Part shown: positions 7,455 through 14,704 of the stretch, piece after piece
How positions within the stretch are numbered: position 1 is the stretch's first letter
How the letters are laid out: each line of letters opens with the position of its first letter
NCBI GenBank assembly: GCA_017397065.1
Contig: JAFQKE010000036.1
Coordinates: 1-25,907, forward strand
Length of the DNA stretch: 25,907 nucleotides
Origin: Clostridia bacterium
GTDB lineage: Bacteria; Bacillota_A; Clostridia; Oscillospirales; Acutalibacteraceae
Direction: 5' to 3'
Position numbers and translations under genes: made by a program
The notes under the pieces: model-generated
Seen by the model: only the letters and a program-made list of their open reading frames with translations
Databases searched by the model: none
Told to the model about the DNA's origin: nothing

Positions 7455-7610
7455 ATGATGAACTTAATAAATCTTGCATTTAAATTCAACCCTATGGATT
7501 TTGTTAATAATTTACCCTATATGGGTGTTGGAATGCTCATAATAATTGCCGTTATCGGTGTTATTATCGGTGCTACCGTACTGCTTAACAAATTTACAGG
7601 CGGTAAATAA
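7455..7610 (+). CDS. OadG-related small membrane subunit
   Basis: A 51-residue gene with GGAGG nine bases before its ATG. Residues about 24-46 (LPYMGVGMLIIIAVIGVIIG and following) form one membrane helix. It is preceded by FNPMDFVNN and followed by LLNKFTGGK. The GVGM start of the helix and its place directly after OadB match the gamma subunit family (OadG, PF04277), whose single helix helps anchor and assemble the decarboxylase complex. The usual cytoplasmic C-terminal tail with metal-binding residues is missing. It is probably the partner of the beta subunit; this rests on position, size and helix features rather than strong motif content. Confidence 0.8.
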   Translation: MMNLINLAFKFNPMDFVNNLPYMGVGMLIIIAVIGVIIGATVLLNKFTGGK

Positions 7611-7643
7611 GTAAAAACTTATTATAATGTTCAAAAATAATAC

Positions 7644-7673
7644 TTGACAATATATATGTTTGTGTTGTATAAT
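7644..7673 (+). promoter_or_regulatory. Promoter of rpsU operon
   Basis: TTGACA (7644-7649) and TATAAT (7668-7673) are both perfect consensus hexamers with an 18-base spacer, 55 bases before the rpsU start. Confidence 0.9.
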
Positions 7674-7727
7674 ATATTCCTAACAATAAAAATTACCCCT
7701 GCGATTACTGCGGAGGGAGGGAACATA

Positions 7728-7904
7728 ATGAGTCAGGTAAAAATTAAAGAGAACGAATCTTTGGATAACGCACTCCGTCGCTTTAAAAGACAAACTGCTA
7801 AAGACGGTGTTATTCAGGAGGTACGCAAAAGAGAGCATTACGAAAAGCCCTCTGTAAAGCGTAAAAAGAAGTCGGAAGCCGCACGTAAGCGTAAGTTCCG
7901 CTAA
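7728..7904 (+). CDS. rpsU: 30S ribosomal protein S21
   Basis: A 58-residue, very basic protein. It shows the S21 signature of [37 protein letters not shown] and the lysine/arginine tail RKRKFR. It sits on the platform of the 30S subunit near the 3' end of 16S rRNA. The start at 7728 follows GGAGGGAGG and excludes an upstream in-frame extension that would begin inside the promoter. An intrinsic terminator follows directly, and yqeG starts just behind it. Confidence 0.97.
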   Translation: MSQVKIKENESLDNALRRFKRQTAKDGVIQEVRKREHYEKPSVKRKKKSEAARKRKFR

Positions 7905-7930
7905 GGTTAATCCTTAAAAATGTTTAAAAA

Positions 7931-7964
7931 GGCGGTTTGGGTTTTCCAAGCCGTCTTTATTTTT
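7931..7964 (+). terminator. Intrinsic terminator between rpsU and yqeG
   Basis: GGCGGTTTGG (7931-7940) pairs with CCAAGCCGTC (7946-7955) with two G-T wobbles around GTTTT, followed by TTTATTTTT. Only 21 bases separate it from the next start codon, so yqeG is probably expressed by read-through at a lower level than rpsU. Confidence 0.85.
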
Positions 7965-7985
7965 AAAAAGGGAGGCAAGTGTGCC

Positions 7986-8483
7986 TTGTTTACCAAACCG
8001 CATATACAACTGAGTTCGGCTACCGAAATTACGGTAGAGCTTTTAAATGAAATGGGCATAAACTGCCTTATTTTAGATGTGGATAACACCCTTTGCCTTA
8101 AAAAGGGTGAGATTATATTAGACGGCGTTTTTGAGTGGCTTAAAAAAATGCAAGATGCCGGTATAAAGCTTATAATACTCTCTAACGCTAAGCCGAAACG
8201 AATGGAGGGTATTGCCAAAAAATTCGGTCTTCCGTTTGTTGGCACGGGGGGTAAACCGCTTCCGTTCGGCTATAAGAGAGCTGCCAAAAGAATGGGAGTA
8301 AAAACAAAAACCTGTGCAATTGTAGGTGACCAGCTTTTAACCGATATTTTAGGCGGTAATCTATCGGGGTGCAAAACAATTCTTGTTTGCCCCAAGGAGC
8401 TTGAAACTTCATTCGGCTTTAAAATTAAACGTGGTATTGAGCGTAAATTACTTAAAAAATATAAACTCAGATGTGATTTTTAA
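7986..8483 (+). CDS. yqeG: YqeG family HAD IIIA-type phosphatase
   Basis: A 165-residue HAD-superfamily phosphatase. Motif I is LILDVDNTL with nucleophile Asp31 and acid Asp33. Motif II is ILSNAKPKR (Ser66). Motif IV is VGDQLLTDILGGN (Asp115, Asp120). The substrate of the bacterial family is not established. TTG at 7986 is taken as start: GGGAGG lies ten bases upstream and homologues begin roughly 30 residues before the DxDxT motif. The in-frame ATG at 7920 lies before the rpsU terminator and is not used. It heads a tight set with the endonuclease IV homologue (12-base gap) and the Xaa-Pro peptidase. Confidence 0.9.
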   Translation: MFTKPHIQLSSATEITVELLNEMGINCLILDVDNTLCLKKGEIILDGVFEWLKKMQDAGIKLIILSNAKPKRMEGIAKKFGLPFVGTGGKPLPFGYKRAAKRMGVKTKTCAIVGDQLLTDILGGNLSGCKTILVCPKELETSFGFKIKRGIERKLLKKYKLRCDF

Positions 8484-8495
8484 GGAAGTGAAAAT

Positions 8496-9350
8496 ATGTC
8501 TGCAAAATTTGGCCCGGCAGGTAACTCCGAAAGCTTTGCCAAAATGGGATACAAGCACTCTTTGCAGGTGCCGGAGTATATAGTTAAAATGGGGCTCGAC
8601 GCCTTTGAATATCAGTGTGGCAGAGGTGTAAACATCGGTGAGGATAAAGCTACCGAGCTTGGCAGAATTGCCGCTGAAAAGGGTGTTTTATTATCACTTC
8701 ACGCACCTTATTATATTTCAATGTCATCGGTGGAGGAGGCAAAACGCCTTAACTCCATCCGCTATATTTTAGATAGTGCCAGAGCGGTGAATTTTATGGG
8801 TGGCAACAGAATAGTTGTGCACACCGGTTCCTGCTCAAAAATAAGCCGTGAAGAAGCCCTCTCTCTTGCAACCGATACTATGAAGCTTGCTATTGATGCG
8901 CTGGATAATGAAGGCCTTTCGAACGTGCGCATATGCCCCGAAACAATGGGAAAAATAAATCAGCTTGGCACCTTAGAAGAGGTTATGGCACTTTGCAAGT
9001 TAGATGAACGCCTGCTTCCCTGCATAGATTTCGGTCATCTTAATGCACGAACGTTGGGCGGTTCCAATTCCAAAGAGGCTTATGAAAATATTTTAAATAT
9101 AGTTGAAAATGAGCTTGGCGAAGCAAGACTCAAAGAGTTTCATTCTCATTTTTCTAAAATAGAGTATTCGGCAGGTGGAGAGAAAAAGCATCTTACCTTT
9201 GAGGATACCCTTTTCGGTCCCGACTATGAGCCCTTGATGGAGCTTATTTATAAAAAGAATTTAAGCCCCATATTTATATGTGAATCGGCAGGCACTCAGG
9301 CAGAGGATGCCAAGGCAATGAAAGACTATTATTTAAGTGTCAGGGGCTAA
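8496..9350 (+). CDS. Endonuclease IV family TIM-barrel protein (AP endonuclease family 2)
   Basis: A 284-residue TIM-barrel enzyme of the Nfo family, which incises DNA at abasic sites using three zinc ions. Ligand positions can be followed: His69 (SLHAPYY), His109 (VVHTG), Glu149 (CPETMG), Asp178 and His181 (CIDFGH), His216 (FHSHFS), His232 (KKHLTF) and Glu263 (ICESAG). The E. coli Asp229-Arg-His231 triplet reads Lys-Lys-His here, so the Asp ligand is not conserved. The N-terminus GPAGNSESFAKMG differs from E. coli Nfo but is a common Firmicute form. It could be a true AP endonuclease with altered third-metal geometry, or a related sugar-isomerase-like barrel. SD AAGGAAGTG precedes the ATG. 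Confidence 0.85.
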   Translation: MSAKFGPAGNSESFAKMGYKHSLQVPEYIVKMGLDAFEYQCGRGVNIGEDKATELGRIAAEKGVLLSLHAPYYISMSSVEEAKRLNSIRYILDSARAVNFMGGNRIVVHTGSCSKISREEALSLATDTMKLAIDALDNEGLSNVRICPETMGKINQLGTLEEVMALCKLDERLLPCIDFGHLNARTLGGSNSKEAYENILNIVENELGEARLKEFHSHFSKIEYSAGGEKKHLTFEDTLFGPDYEPLMELIYKKNLSPIFICESAGTQAEDAKAMKDYYLSVRG

Positions 9351-9359
9351 GGTGAAATA

Positions 9360-10418
9360 ATGTCAAAGATAGAATCTATAAAAAAACTTCTAAATAAAAA
9401 CACGGCAGCGCTTATTTACACCCCCGTTTCAAGGCTTTATTTGAGCGGCTTTCAGTCCTCTCTCGGGTATCTTTTCATAACCAAAGAAAGAGCGACTTTG
9501 TTGGTTGACGGAAGATATATTGAAGCGGCAAAAAAAGGTGTGTCAAAAGAAGTTGATGTCCGGCTTTTTGGCAATATTTCAAAGCAGAGCAAGGAGCTTT
9601 TGGGTAGTGAAATAACTACTCTGCTGGTTGAAACATCAAATACTTTTGTCGATATAAAAGGCTTTGAAAGGTTGTTCGGGGTCAATATAACCCCCTCAGA
9701 AGAGCTTGAAAAAGTCCTTAAAGATTTAAGGATTATTAAATCCGATTATGAAATCGACTGTGTTATAAAAGCCCAGAGAATAGCCGAAAAAGCCTTTGAT
9801 GATGTTTTAGGCTTTATTCGTCCCGGCGTTACCGAAATTGAAATAGCCGCCGAGCTTGAATACCGTATGAAGCTTGCGGGAAGTGAAAAAATTTCTTTTG
9901 AAACTATAGCAATTTCGGGAGAAAAAACTTCAATGCCCCACGGCGTACCGGGGGAACGAGTGGTAAAGTCAGGCGATTTTATCACAATGGATTTCGGTGC
10001 CGTTTACAGAGGCTATCATAGTGATATGACACGCACCGTAGCGGTGGGCAGTGCAACCGACGAAATGAAAATGGTTTATAACACCGTGTTAAGCGCCAAT
10101 ATTGCCGCAATAGAAAAGGTGGCAGAGGGCGTTAAAATAGCTGATGTAGATTTGACTGCCCGTAATATTATAACCGATGCAGGGTACGGAAATTTCTTTA
10201 CCCATAGCACCGGTCACGGCGTAGGACTTGAAATTCACGAAGCTCCAACCGTTAGCTTTAAAAATGAAAATAGTCTTATAGCAGGTCAGCTTATAACCAT
10301 TGAGCCCGGCATATATTTAGAGGGCAAGTTTGGTGTTAGAACAGAAGATATGGTTGTTGTTACAAAAAATGGTTGTAATAACTTGACAAAAACCGAAAAA
10401 AGGCTTATAATCATATAG
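9360..10418 (+). CDS. Aminopeptidase P family (Xaa-Pro) metallopeptidase, M24B
   Basis: A 352-residue cytoplasmic peptidase expected to release an N-terminal residue preceding proline. The N-terminal creatinase-like domain spans about 1-125 and the pita-bread catalytic domain 130-350. All five dinuclear metal ligands are present: Asp211 and Asp222 (MDFGAVYRGYHSDMTRT), His286 (HGVGLEIHE), Glu315 (IEPGIY) and Glu329 (RTEDMVVV). His194 in MPHG matches the conserved proton-shuttle histidine. AAGGTGA precedes the ATG, nine bases after the previous stop. The last dozen codons contain a full consensus promoter for efp, which is often found next to this peptidase gene in Firmicutes. Confidence 0.94.
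   Translation: MSKIESIKKLLNKNTAALIYTPVSRLYLSGFQSSLGYLFITKERATLLVDGRYIEAAKKGVSKEVDVRLFGNISKQSKELLGSEITTLLVETSNTFVDIKGFERLFGVNITPSEELEKVLKDLRIIKSDYEIDCVIKAQRIAEKAFDDVLGFIRPGVTEIEIAAELEYRMKLAGSEKISFETIAISGEKTSMPHGVPGERVVKSGDFITMDFGAVYRGYHSDMTRTVAVGSATDEMKMVYNTVLSANIAAIEKVAEGVKIADVDLTARNIITDAGYGNFFTHSTGHGVGLEIHEAPTVSFKNENSLIAGQLITIEPGIYLEGKFGVRTEDMVVVTKNGCNNLTKTEKRLIII
10383..10411 (+). promoter_or_regulatory. Consensus promoter of efp, inside the peptidase gene
   Basis: TTGACA (10383-10388) and TATAAT (10406-10411) are perfect hexamers with an ideal 17-base spacer. They encode part of the peptidase C-terminus (LTKTEKRLII) and end seven bases before its stop codon. Transcription should begin near 10418. 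Confidence 0.9.
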
Positions 10419-10420
10419 AG

Positions 10421-10473
10421 TTAGTGTACACTAAGCTAGCTTTATAAATTTAGTAAATGTTGTGGCTAGCCAC
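10421..10473 (+). repeat. Palindromes in the efp leader
   Basis: TTAGTGTACACTAA (10421-10434) is a perfect 14-bp palindrome at the expected transcription start. GCTAGC follows at 10435-10440, and GTGGCTAGCCAC (10462-10473) is a perfect 12-bp palindrome. The two GCTAGC cores can also pair with each other across the gap. They may be operator sites or a 5' hairpin. Confidence 0.65.
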
Positions 10474-10502
10474 TTCATAAAAATACGGAGGTAAGTTAAA
10501 TT

Positions 10503-11060
10503 ATGGTAAGTGCCGGCGATTTTAGAAATGGCGTAACTTTTGAGATGGAGGGCAATGTTTATCAGATCATTGAATTCCAGCACGTTAAACCCGGTAAAGG
10601 TGCAGCTTTTGTTCGTGCAAAAATCAGAAATGTTATTGCAGGTTCTGTGGTTGAAAAAACCTTCAACCCCAACGATAAATTCCCCACCGCTTTTGTTGAG
10701 CGTAAGGAGATGGAGTATTCTTATAGCGATGGCGACCTTTACTACTTTATGGATCCTGAAAGCTATGAGCTCATTCCTGTTAACCAGTCTGATCTTGGTG
10801 ATAACTTTAAGTTTGTTAAGGAAAATATGGTATGCAAAATCCTTTCCTATAAAGGTAATGTTTTCGGCGTAGAGCCCCCAACATTTGTTGAGCTTCAGGT
10901 AACCCAGACCGATCCCGGCTTTAAGGGTGATACCGCTACAAACGCAACCAAACCTGCTACTCTTGAAACAGGTGCTGAGGTTCGTGTTCCTCTCTTCATC
11001 GATGAGGGTGATATGATTCGTATTGATACCCGTACCGGCGAGTATATGGAGCGAGCATAA
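10503..11060 (+). CDS. efp: Elongation factor P
   Basis: A 185-residue tRNA-shaped factor that relieves ribosome stalling at polyproline stretches. The KOW-like domain is at about 1-62, with the tip loop [10 protein letters not shown] placing Lys32 at the position modified in other EF-P proteins. Two OB domains follow. The C-terminal signature [27 protein letters not shown] is fully family-like. A strong site (ACGGAGGTAAG) lies before the ATG. It has its own consensus promoter. Confidence 0.98.
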   Translation: MVSAGDFRNGVTFEMEGNVYQIIEFQHVKPGKGAAFVRAKIRNVIAGSVVEKTFNPNDKFPTAFVERKEMEYSYSDGDLYYFMDPESYELIPVNQSDLGDNFKFVKENMVCKILSYKGNVFGVEPPTFVELQVTQTDPGFKGDTATNATKPATLETGAEVRVPLFIDEGDMIRIDTRTGEYMERA

Positions 11061-11082
11061 GCTTTGCGAGTATTTTAACGAG

Positions 11083-11133
11083 GCAAAGACGAAATTCTGC
11101 CTTTAAAATCAGAATTTTATTAGTCGTGTTTGC
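11083..11133 (+). other. Imperfect long hairpin between efp and the CD1247-type gene
   Basis: GCAAA, ACGA and AATTCTG on the left (11083-11099) pair in order with CAGAATT, TCGT and TTTGC on the right (11110-11133), with bulges. No T-tract follows, so it is not a typical terminator. It may be an RNA-processing or stability element between the two genes. Confidence 0.45.
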
Positions 11134-11163
11134 TTAATCAATTTAAAAGAGGAGAATAATGCT

Positions 11164-11592
11164 ATGGATAATATGACTATCTGTGAAAAAGTTGCTTATA
11201 TTAAAGGTCTTGCAGAGGGTTTAGAGCTTGATTCTAACGATAAAAACAGCAAGGTTTTAAAGGCTATTATCGAGCTTTTAGAGGACGTTGCTTTAACCGT
11301 TGAGGATTTAGAGGACGGCTGTGCAGAGCTCTGCGAGCAAATCGACGCAGTTGATGAAGACCTCTCTAACTTAGAAGACTATGTTTATGACGATGAAGAA
11401 GATTATGAAGATGAGGACGATGAGGTTTACGAAGTAACCTGTCCCGCTTGTAACGATATCGTTTATTTAGACGAGGATATGCTTGCCGAGGGCGAAATTG
11501 CCTGCCCCAATTGCGGTACAAACTTAGAGTTTGATTTTGATTGTGACTGCGATTGCTGTGACGGCGAATGCGATTGTGACGATAAGGAATAA
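11164..11592 (+). CDS. CD1247 N-terminal-domain protein with zinc ribbon and Cys/Asp-rich tail
   Basis: A 142-residue protein. Residues 1-75 (ICEKVAYIKGLAEGLELD, then LEDVALTVEDLEDGCAEL and a predicted helical stretch) match the clostridial CD1247 N-terminal domain, of unknown function. A very acidic linker at 76-90 (DDEEDYEDEDDEVYE) follows. Then a four-cysteine zinc ribbon has CPAC (Cys93, Cys96) and CPNC (Cys114, Cys117). The tail, from residue 124 on, alternates Asp and Cys and adds six cysteines (127, 129, 131, 132, 136, 138). The tail could bind metal or react to redox change; that is inference. SD AGAGGAGA lies eight bases upstream of the ATG. A strong terminator follows. Confidence 0.85.
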   Translation: MDNMTICEKVAYIKGLAEGLELDSNDKNSKVLKAIIELLEDVALTVEDLEDGCAELCEQIDAVDEDLSNLEDYVYDDEEDYEDEDDEVYEVTCPACNDIVYLDEDMLAEGEIACPNCGTNLEFDFDCDCDCCDGECDCDDKE

Positions 11593-11599
11593 TCCTTGA

Positions 11600-11629
11600 G
11601 GGGTTTACCGCTAGGTAAACCCCTTTTTT
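11600..11629 (+). terminator. Intrinsic terminator after the CD1247-type gene
   Basis: GGGGTTTACC (11600-11609) and GGTAAACCCC (11614-11623) form a perfect 10-bp stem with a 4-base loop, followed by six T. Confidence 0.95.
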
Positions 11630-11637
11630 AAAAATAG

Positions 11638-11669
11638 ATTAAATGTAGGGAATGGTCTTGAACATTCCG
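11638..11669 (+). repeat. REP element, copy A (direct)
   Basis: ATTAAATGTAGGG followed by an imperfect hairpin GGAATGGTC-TT-GAACATTCC. It matches copy C at 12322-12353 over 32 bases with one difference. The GTAGGG head plus hairpin is the pattern recognised by REP-associated transposases. Confidence 0.8.
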
Positions 11670-11684
11670 AAAAAATGTAATAGA

Positions 11685-11729
11685 GAACGGTCTTGTGTCA
11701 AGAGCATAATGGTATCTTGATTGTTCCGG
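11685..11729 (+). repeat. Degenerate REP-like inverted repeat
   Basis: GAACGGTCTTG (from 11685) and CTTGATTGTTCCGG (ending 11729) look like the two halves of a REP hairpin separated by about 20 bases, with several mismatches. It is probably a decayed copy just upstream of the transposase start. Confidence 0.45.
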
Positions 11730-11740
11730 AAAGAGGAAAT

Positions 11741-12208
11741 ATGCCTTTACCGAATAGAAAATTGCCCAGGCTTACAGGTTTTGATTATTCAAGCGAAAAT
11801 AGTTATTTTGTGACTATATGTACCAAAAATAAAAAATGTTTGTTTGGAACGATTGATACTCTTAATTTTTATGGCAAAATAGCAGAGAATGAACTATTAA
11901 AGATTCCGAGTAGATTTAAGGATATTCGATTGGATAAATATATAATTATGCCAAATCATATACACGCTATTATAACAATTGGAAGTGATAGAGCAATCAG
12001 AAACCTTGAACCGCATGATGACTTGTCCATTATGTTAGGACTATATAAGTCGGGTGTTTCAAGAGAAATACATAAATTTTCTCCCGGTTTAGAGATATGG
12101 CAAAAATCATATTTTGACAATATTATTCGTAATGAAGATGCATATTATGAAATTTGCAGATACATTGATGAAAATCCTGTTAGATGGAAATTAAATAAAC
12201 AAGGTTGA
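11741..12208 (+). CDS. REP-associated tyrosine transposase (RAYT, Y1_Tnp family)
   Basis: A 155-residue single-strand DNA transposase of the HUH type. The HUH motif is MPNHIHAII (His73, His75) and the likely catalytic tyrosine is Tyr124 in IWQKSYFDNIIRNEDAY, followed by the family text YIDENPVRW. The N-terminus LTGFDYSSENSYFVTICTKN is the usual first strand of the fold. ATG 11741 is chosen because AGAGGAAAT precedes it and family proteins start near LPxRKLPRL; an in-frame GTG at 11693 would run through a repeat. It is framed by REP hairpins rather than by IS ends, and it appears intact. RAYTs are usually single-copy and act on dispersed REP sequences. Confidence 0.92.
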   Translation: MPLPNRKLPRLTGFDYSSENSYFVTICTKNKKCLFGTIDTLNFYGKIAENELLKIPSRFKDIRLDKYIIMPNHIHAIITIGSDRAIRNLEPHDDLSIMLGLYKSGVSREIHKFSPGLEIWQKSYFDNIIRNEDAYYEICRYIDENPVRWKLNKQG

Positions 12209-12220
12209 TGTTGTGTTTGG

Positions 12221-12245
12221 CGGAACGGTCAAGACCGTTCCCTAC
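12221..12245 (-). repeat. REP element, copy B (inverted)
   Basis: Read on the minus strand: GTAGGGAACGGTC-TT-GACCGTTCCG, a perfect 9-bp stem. It is inverted relative to copies A and C and lies 12 bases past the transposase stop. Its stem has C-G where copy C has T-A, changed on both arms. Confidence 0.85.
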
Positions 12246-12321
12246 GCTTGTAGTAATAATATGTTTTAGATAAAAATAATATGGATTGCGTAATTAAAAT
12301 ACTATGCAGATTTACTTTTAA

Positions 12322-12353
12322 ATTAAATGTAGGGAATGGTCTTGACCATTCCG
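12322..12353 (+). repeat. REP element, copy C (direct)
   Basis: ATTAAATGTAGGG followed by GGTC-TT-GACC with perfect 9-bp arms GGAATGGTC/GACCATTCC. It is a near-identical direct repeat of copy A, so A and C bracket the transposase gene. Confidence 0.85.
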
Positions 12354-12413
12354 CTTTAGTATTTTATTTTTAAGATGGTTAAGTTTTTTATAGATACATT
12401 TGAGGAGATGTAT

Positions 12414-13280
12414 ATGAACATTTTAGTTATAGGTGGAACTCGCTTTTTCGGAATACACACCGTAAACGCATTACTAGAACAAGGTCACAATGTAACATTG
12501 GCAATACGTGGTAATACTAAAAATGTGTTCGGTGATAAGGTTTCATATATTGAAATTGAAAGAACGAATCCCGAAAGTATGCGAATGGCTTTATCGGATA
12601 AACATTTTGATGTTGTTATTGATAAAATTGCTTACTGCTCCTATGACTTAAAATATGTATTGGATGTTATAAATTGCAGTAAATATATTTTAATGTCTAC
12701 TACAGCTGTTTATGAGCCTAAACAGCTTAATTGCGTTGAAGAAGATTGGAATCCTTTAACTAAAGAACTAGTTTGGTGCAAAAGGCTAGAATATCCTTAT
12801 GATGTTATAAAAAGATCAGCAGAATGTGCACTTTTTCAAAAATATCCCCATCAAAACGCAATTGCCGTACGCTATCCGTTTGTTGTTGGTGAGGATGACT
12901 ATACAAAGCGATTATATTTTTATGTTGAGCATACTATAAAACAAGTGCCTATGTATATTGATAATATCGATTGTCAAATGGGCTTTATCAATTCAAAAGA
13001 AGCCGGAGAATTTATGGCGTATTTGGTTAATGCCGATTTTACTGGTGCCATAAATGGTTGTTCTGTAGGAACAATATCTTTAAGAGAAATAATTGGCTAT
13101 GTTGAAGAAAAAACAGGGGCAAAAGCTGTTTTGGATAATGGTGGAGATAAAGCACCGTATAATGGCGAGGTTGAATATAGTATAAATACAGATAAGGCGA
13201 AAAAATTGGGTTATGAATTCAGTCACCTTAATGATTGGATTTATGATTTAATTGATATTTATATTGAACAAACGAGATAA
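12414..13280 (+). CDS. NAD(P)-dependent epimerase/dehydratase family protein (extended SDR)
   Basis: A 288-residue Rossmann-fold protein. The dinucleotide-binding loop is VIGGTRFFG (residues 5-13). The active site has the STTAVY strand (Ser95) and Tyr129-x3-Lys133 in YPYDVIK. C-terminal SDR features (FINSKEAGEFMAYLV, GCSVGTISLREIIGYV) are present. Such proteins act on nucleotide-linked or phosphorylated sugars, but no substrate can be inferred and there are no sugar genes next to it. ATG 12414 has GAGGAG seven bases upstream; ATG 12408 abuts that site. It lies just beyond the REP/RAYT segment, and its codons look more AT-rich than those of efp or ugpC, so it may belong to a variable insert. 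Confidence 0.87.
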   Translation: MNILVIGGTRFFGIHTVNALLEQGHNVTLAIRGNTKNVFGDKVSYIEIERTNPESMRMALSDKHFDVVIDKIAYCSYDLKYVLDVINCSKYILMSTTAVYEPKQLNCVEEDWNPLTKELVWCKRLEYPYDVIKRSAECALFQKYPHQNAIAVRYPFVVGEDDYTKRLYFYVEHTIKQVPMYIDNIDCQMGFINSKEAGEFMAYLVNADFTGAINGCSVGTISLREIIGYVEEKTGAKAVLDNGGDKAPYNGEVEYSINTDKAKKLGYEFSHLNDWIYDLIDIYIEQTR

Positions 13281-13359
13281 GCTTTTTTAAGTTGTTAAGT
13301 TTTTGATGCAATAAATTTTGTATGGAATGATCAACCAATACATGATGTAGGTAAAGGGT

Positions 13360-13391
13360 TTGATGATTTTGATTTTGATTTATGCTATAAT
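13360..13391 (+). promoter_or_regulatory. Weak candidate promoter for ispD operon
   Basis: TATAAT at 13386-13391 is perfect, but the best -35-like hexamer, TTGATG (13360-13365), is 20 bases away, longer than ideal. It lies 37 bases before ispD, in the gap after the epimerase gene. Confidence 0.4.
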
Positions 13392-13428
13392 AAAAAAAGA
13401 ACATAAAAAACAAAAAGGATAAATTATT

Positions 13429-14178
13429 ATGTCTACAAAAACCTTCTCTCTTGAATATACAAAAACCGATTCGGCGAATACATCGGTTGGTGTTATAATT
13501 GTTGCGGCCGGCTCGGCTTCTCGTATGGGCGGTGTTAATAAAATACTTACACCTTTGTCGGGCAAGCCGGTTATTGCCCATACCATTTCTGCCTTTAATA
13601 ATAATCCAAATGTTTTGGATATTGTTCTTGTCACTCGTGAGGATATGATTTTGGATTTACAAAAGATAGTCGATAAAAACGCATTTTTAAAGGTTACAGA
13701 TATTATTGAAGGTGGCAGTTGCCGTGAAGAGTCGGTAAAAAACGGCTTCGAAAGACTCATTAAAAATGAAAAAATAAAAACCGTTTTGATTCACGACGGA
13801 GCAAGACCGCTAATTTCAAACGATGTTATAAACAGCGTTATAAAATCGGCAGAGGAGTTTTTTGCAGTAATCCCAGCTGTGCCCGTTAAGGATACAATTA
13901 AAAAAATCGGCGAGCTTGGTAGAGTAGAACAGACGGTGAAACGTGAAAATCTTGTGAACATTCAAACCCCTCAGGGATTTTCTGTGGAAATCTTTAAATC
14001 GTCTTTAGAAAAAGCGGGGGAGGATTTGTCCCAATTTACCGATGATGCCTCTATCGCTGAAAAGGCGGGCGTTCAAGTTTATACAGTTATGGGTGATTAT
14101 AAAAACATAAAAATCACCACCCCTGAAGATGTTGTTCTCGCTGAGGCGTATTTAAATTTCATTAAAGGAGAGTGCTGA
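13429..14178 (+). CDS. ispD: 2-C-methyl-D-erythritol 4-phosphate cytidylyltransferase
   Basis: A 249-residue enzyme of the MEP isoprenoid pathway that couples MEP to CTP to form CDP-methylerythritol. The nucleotide-binding loop is [14 protein letters not shown] (residues 25-38, with Arg32 and Lys38). [10 protein letters not shown] carries the metal-binding Asp, and VNIQTPQGF and [12 protein letters not shown] are typical of IspD. The first 18 residues before [10 protein letters not shown] are an unusual N-terminal extension, but AAGGA lies nine bases before this ATG. IspF follows after one base, so the pair forms a compact operon. Confidence 0.96.
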   Translation: MSTKTFSLEYTKTDSANTSVGVIIVAAGSASRMGGVNKILTPLSGKPVIAHTISAFNNNPNVLDIVLVTREDMILDLQKIVDKNAFLKVTDIIEGGSCREESVKNGFERLIKNEKIKTVLIHDGARPLISNDVINSVIKSAEEFFAVIPAVPVKDTIKKIGELGRVEQTVKRENLVNIQTPQGFSVEIFKSSLEKAGEDLSQFTDDASIAEKAGVQVYTVMGDYKNIKITTPEDVVLAEAYLNFIKGEC

Positions 14179-14179
14179 A

Positions 14180-14653
14180 ATGCGTATTGGTCACGGTTAT
14201 GATGTTCATAAGCTGGTAGAGGGCAGAAAGTGTATAATAGGCGGTGTGGAAATCCCCTCTGATGTAGGGCTAATGGGTCACTCCGATGCCGATGTTCTGC
14301 TTCATGCAATTTCTGATGCTTTACTTGGTGCCGCAGCACTCGGCGATATTGGTAAGCATTTTCCTCCAAGCGATAACGCCTTTAAGGATGCTGATAGCAG
14401 AGTCCTTTTAAGAAAAGTGGTAGAGCTTATAAAAAATGAGGGATATAAAATAGGCAATGTTGATTCAACAATCATTGCTCAAACTCCAAAAATGGCACCC
14501 TATATTGATGAAATGAGGAGAAATATCTCAGAGGATTTGGGTGTTGATGTTTCGTCAGTAAGCGTTAAGGCCACCACCGAGGAAGGCTTGGGCTTTACGG
14601 GTGAAAAGCTCGGCATAGCCGCCCACGCAGTCTGCATTATAAAATCACTTTAA
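14180..14653 (+). CDS. ispF: 2-C-methyl-D-erythritol 2,4-cyclodiphosphate synthase
   Basis: A 157-residue trimeric zinc enzyme that cyclises CDP-ME 2-phosphate in the MEP pathway. The zinc ligands are Asp8, His10 (GYDVH) and His42 ([12 protein letters not shown]). [12 protein letters not shown] holds the CDP-binding Thr-Thr-Glu. Length is standard. Its SD, AAAGGAGAG, lies inside the last codons of ispD. IspE, the step between the two, is not in this window. Confidence 0.98.
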   Translation: MRIGHGYDVHKLVEGRKCIIGGVEIPSDVGLMGHSDADVLLHAISDALLGAAALGDIGKHFPPSDNAFKDADSRVLLRKVVELIKNEGYKIGNVDSTIIAQTPKMAPYIDEMRRNISEDLGVDVSSVSVKATTEEGLGFTGEKLGIAAHAVCIIKSL

Positions 14654-14704
14654 TTTCATAAACATCCTCTTTTAGTAATAGTATTTATTAAAGGAGATGT
14701 TGTT

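Noticed and set aside
7644..7727. N-terminal extension of S21
   Set aside because: It starts in the -35 box of the rpsU promoter; S21 begins at [10 protein letters not shown] after a strong ribosome site.
11638..12353. CRISPR array or IS200/IS605 element
   Set aside because: Repeats are hairpins in mixed orientation without regular spacers, and the transposase has RAYT rather than IS200 features; no TnpB is present.
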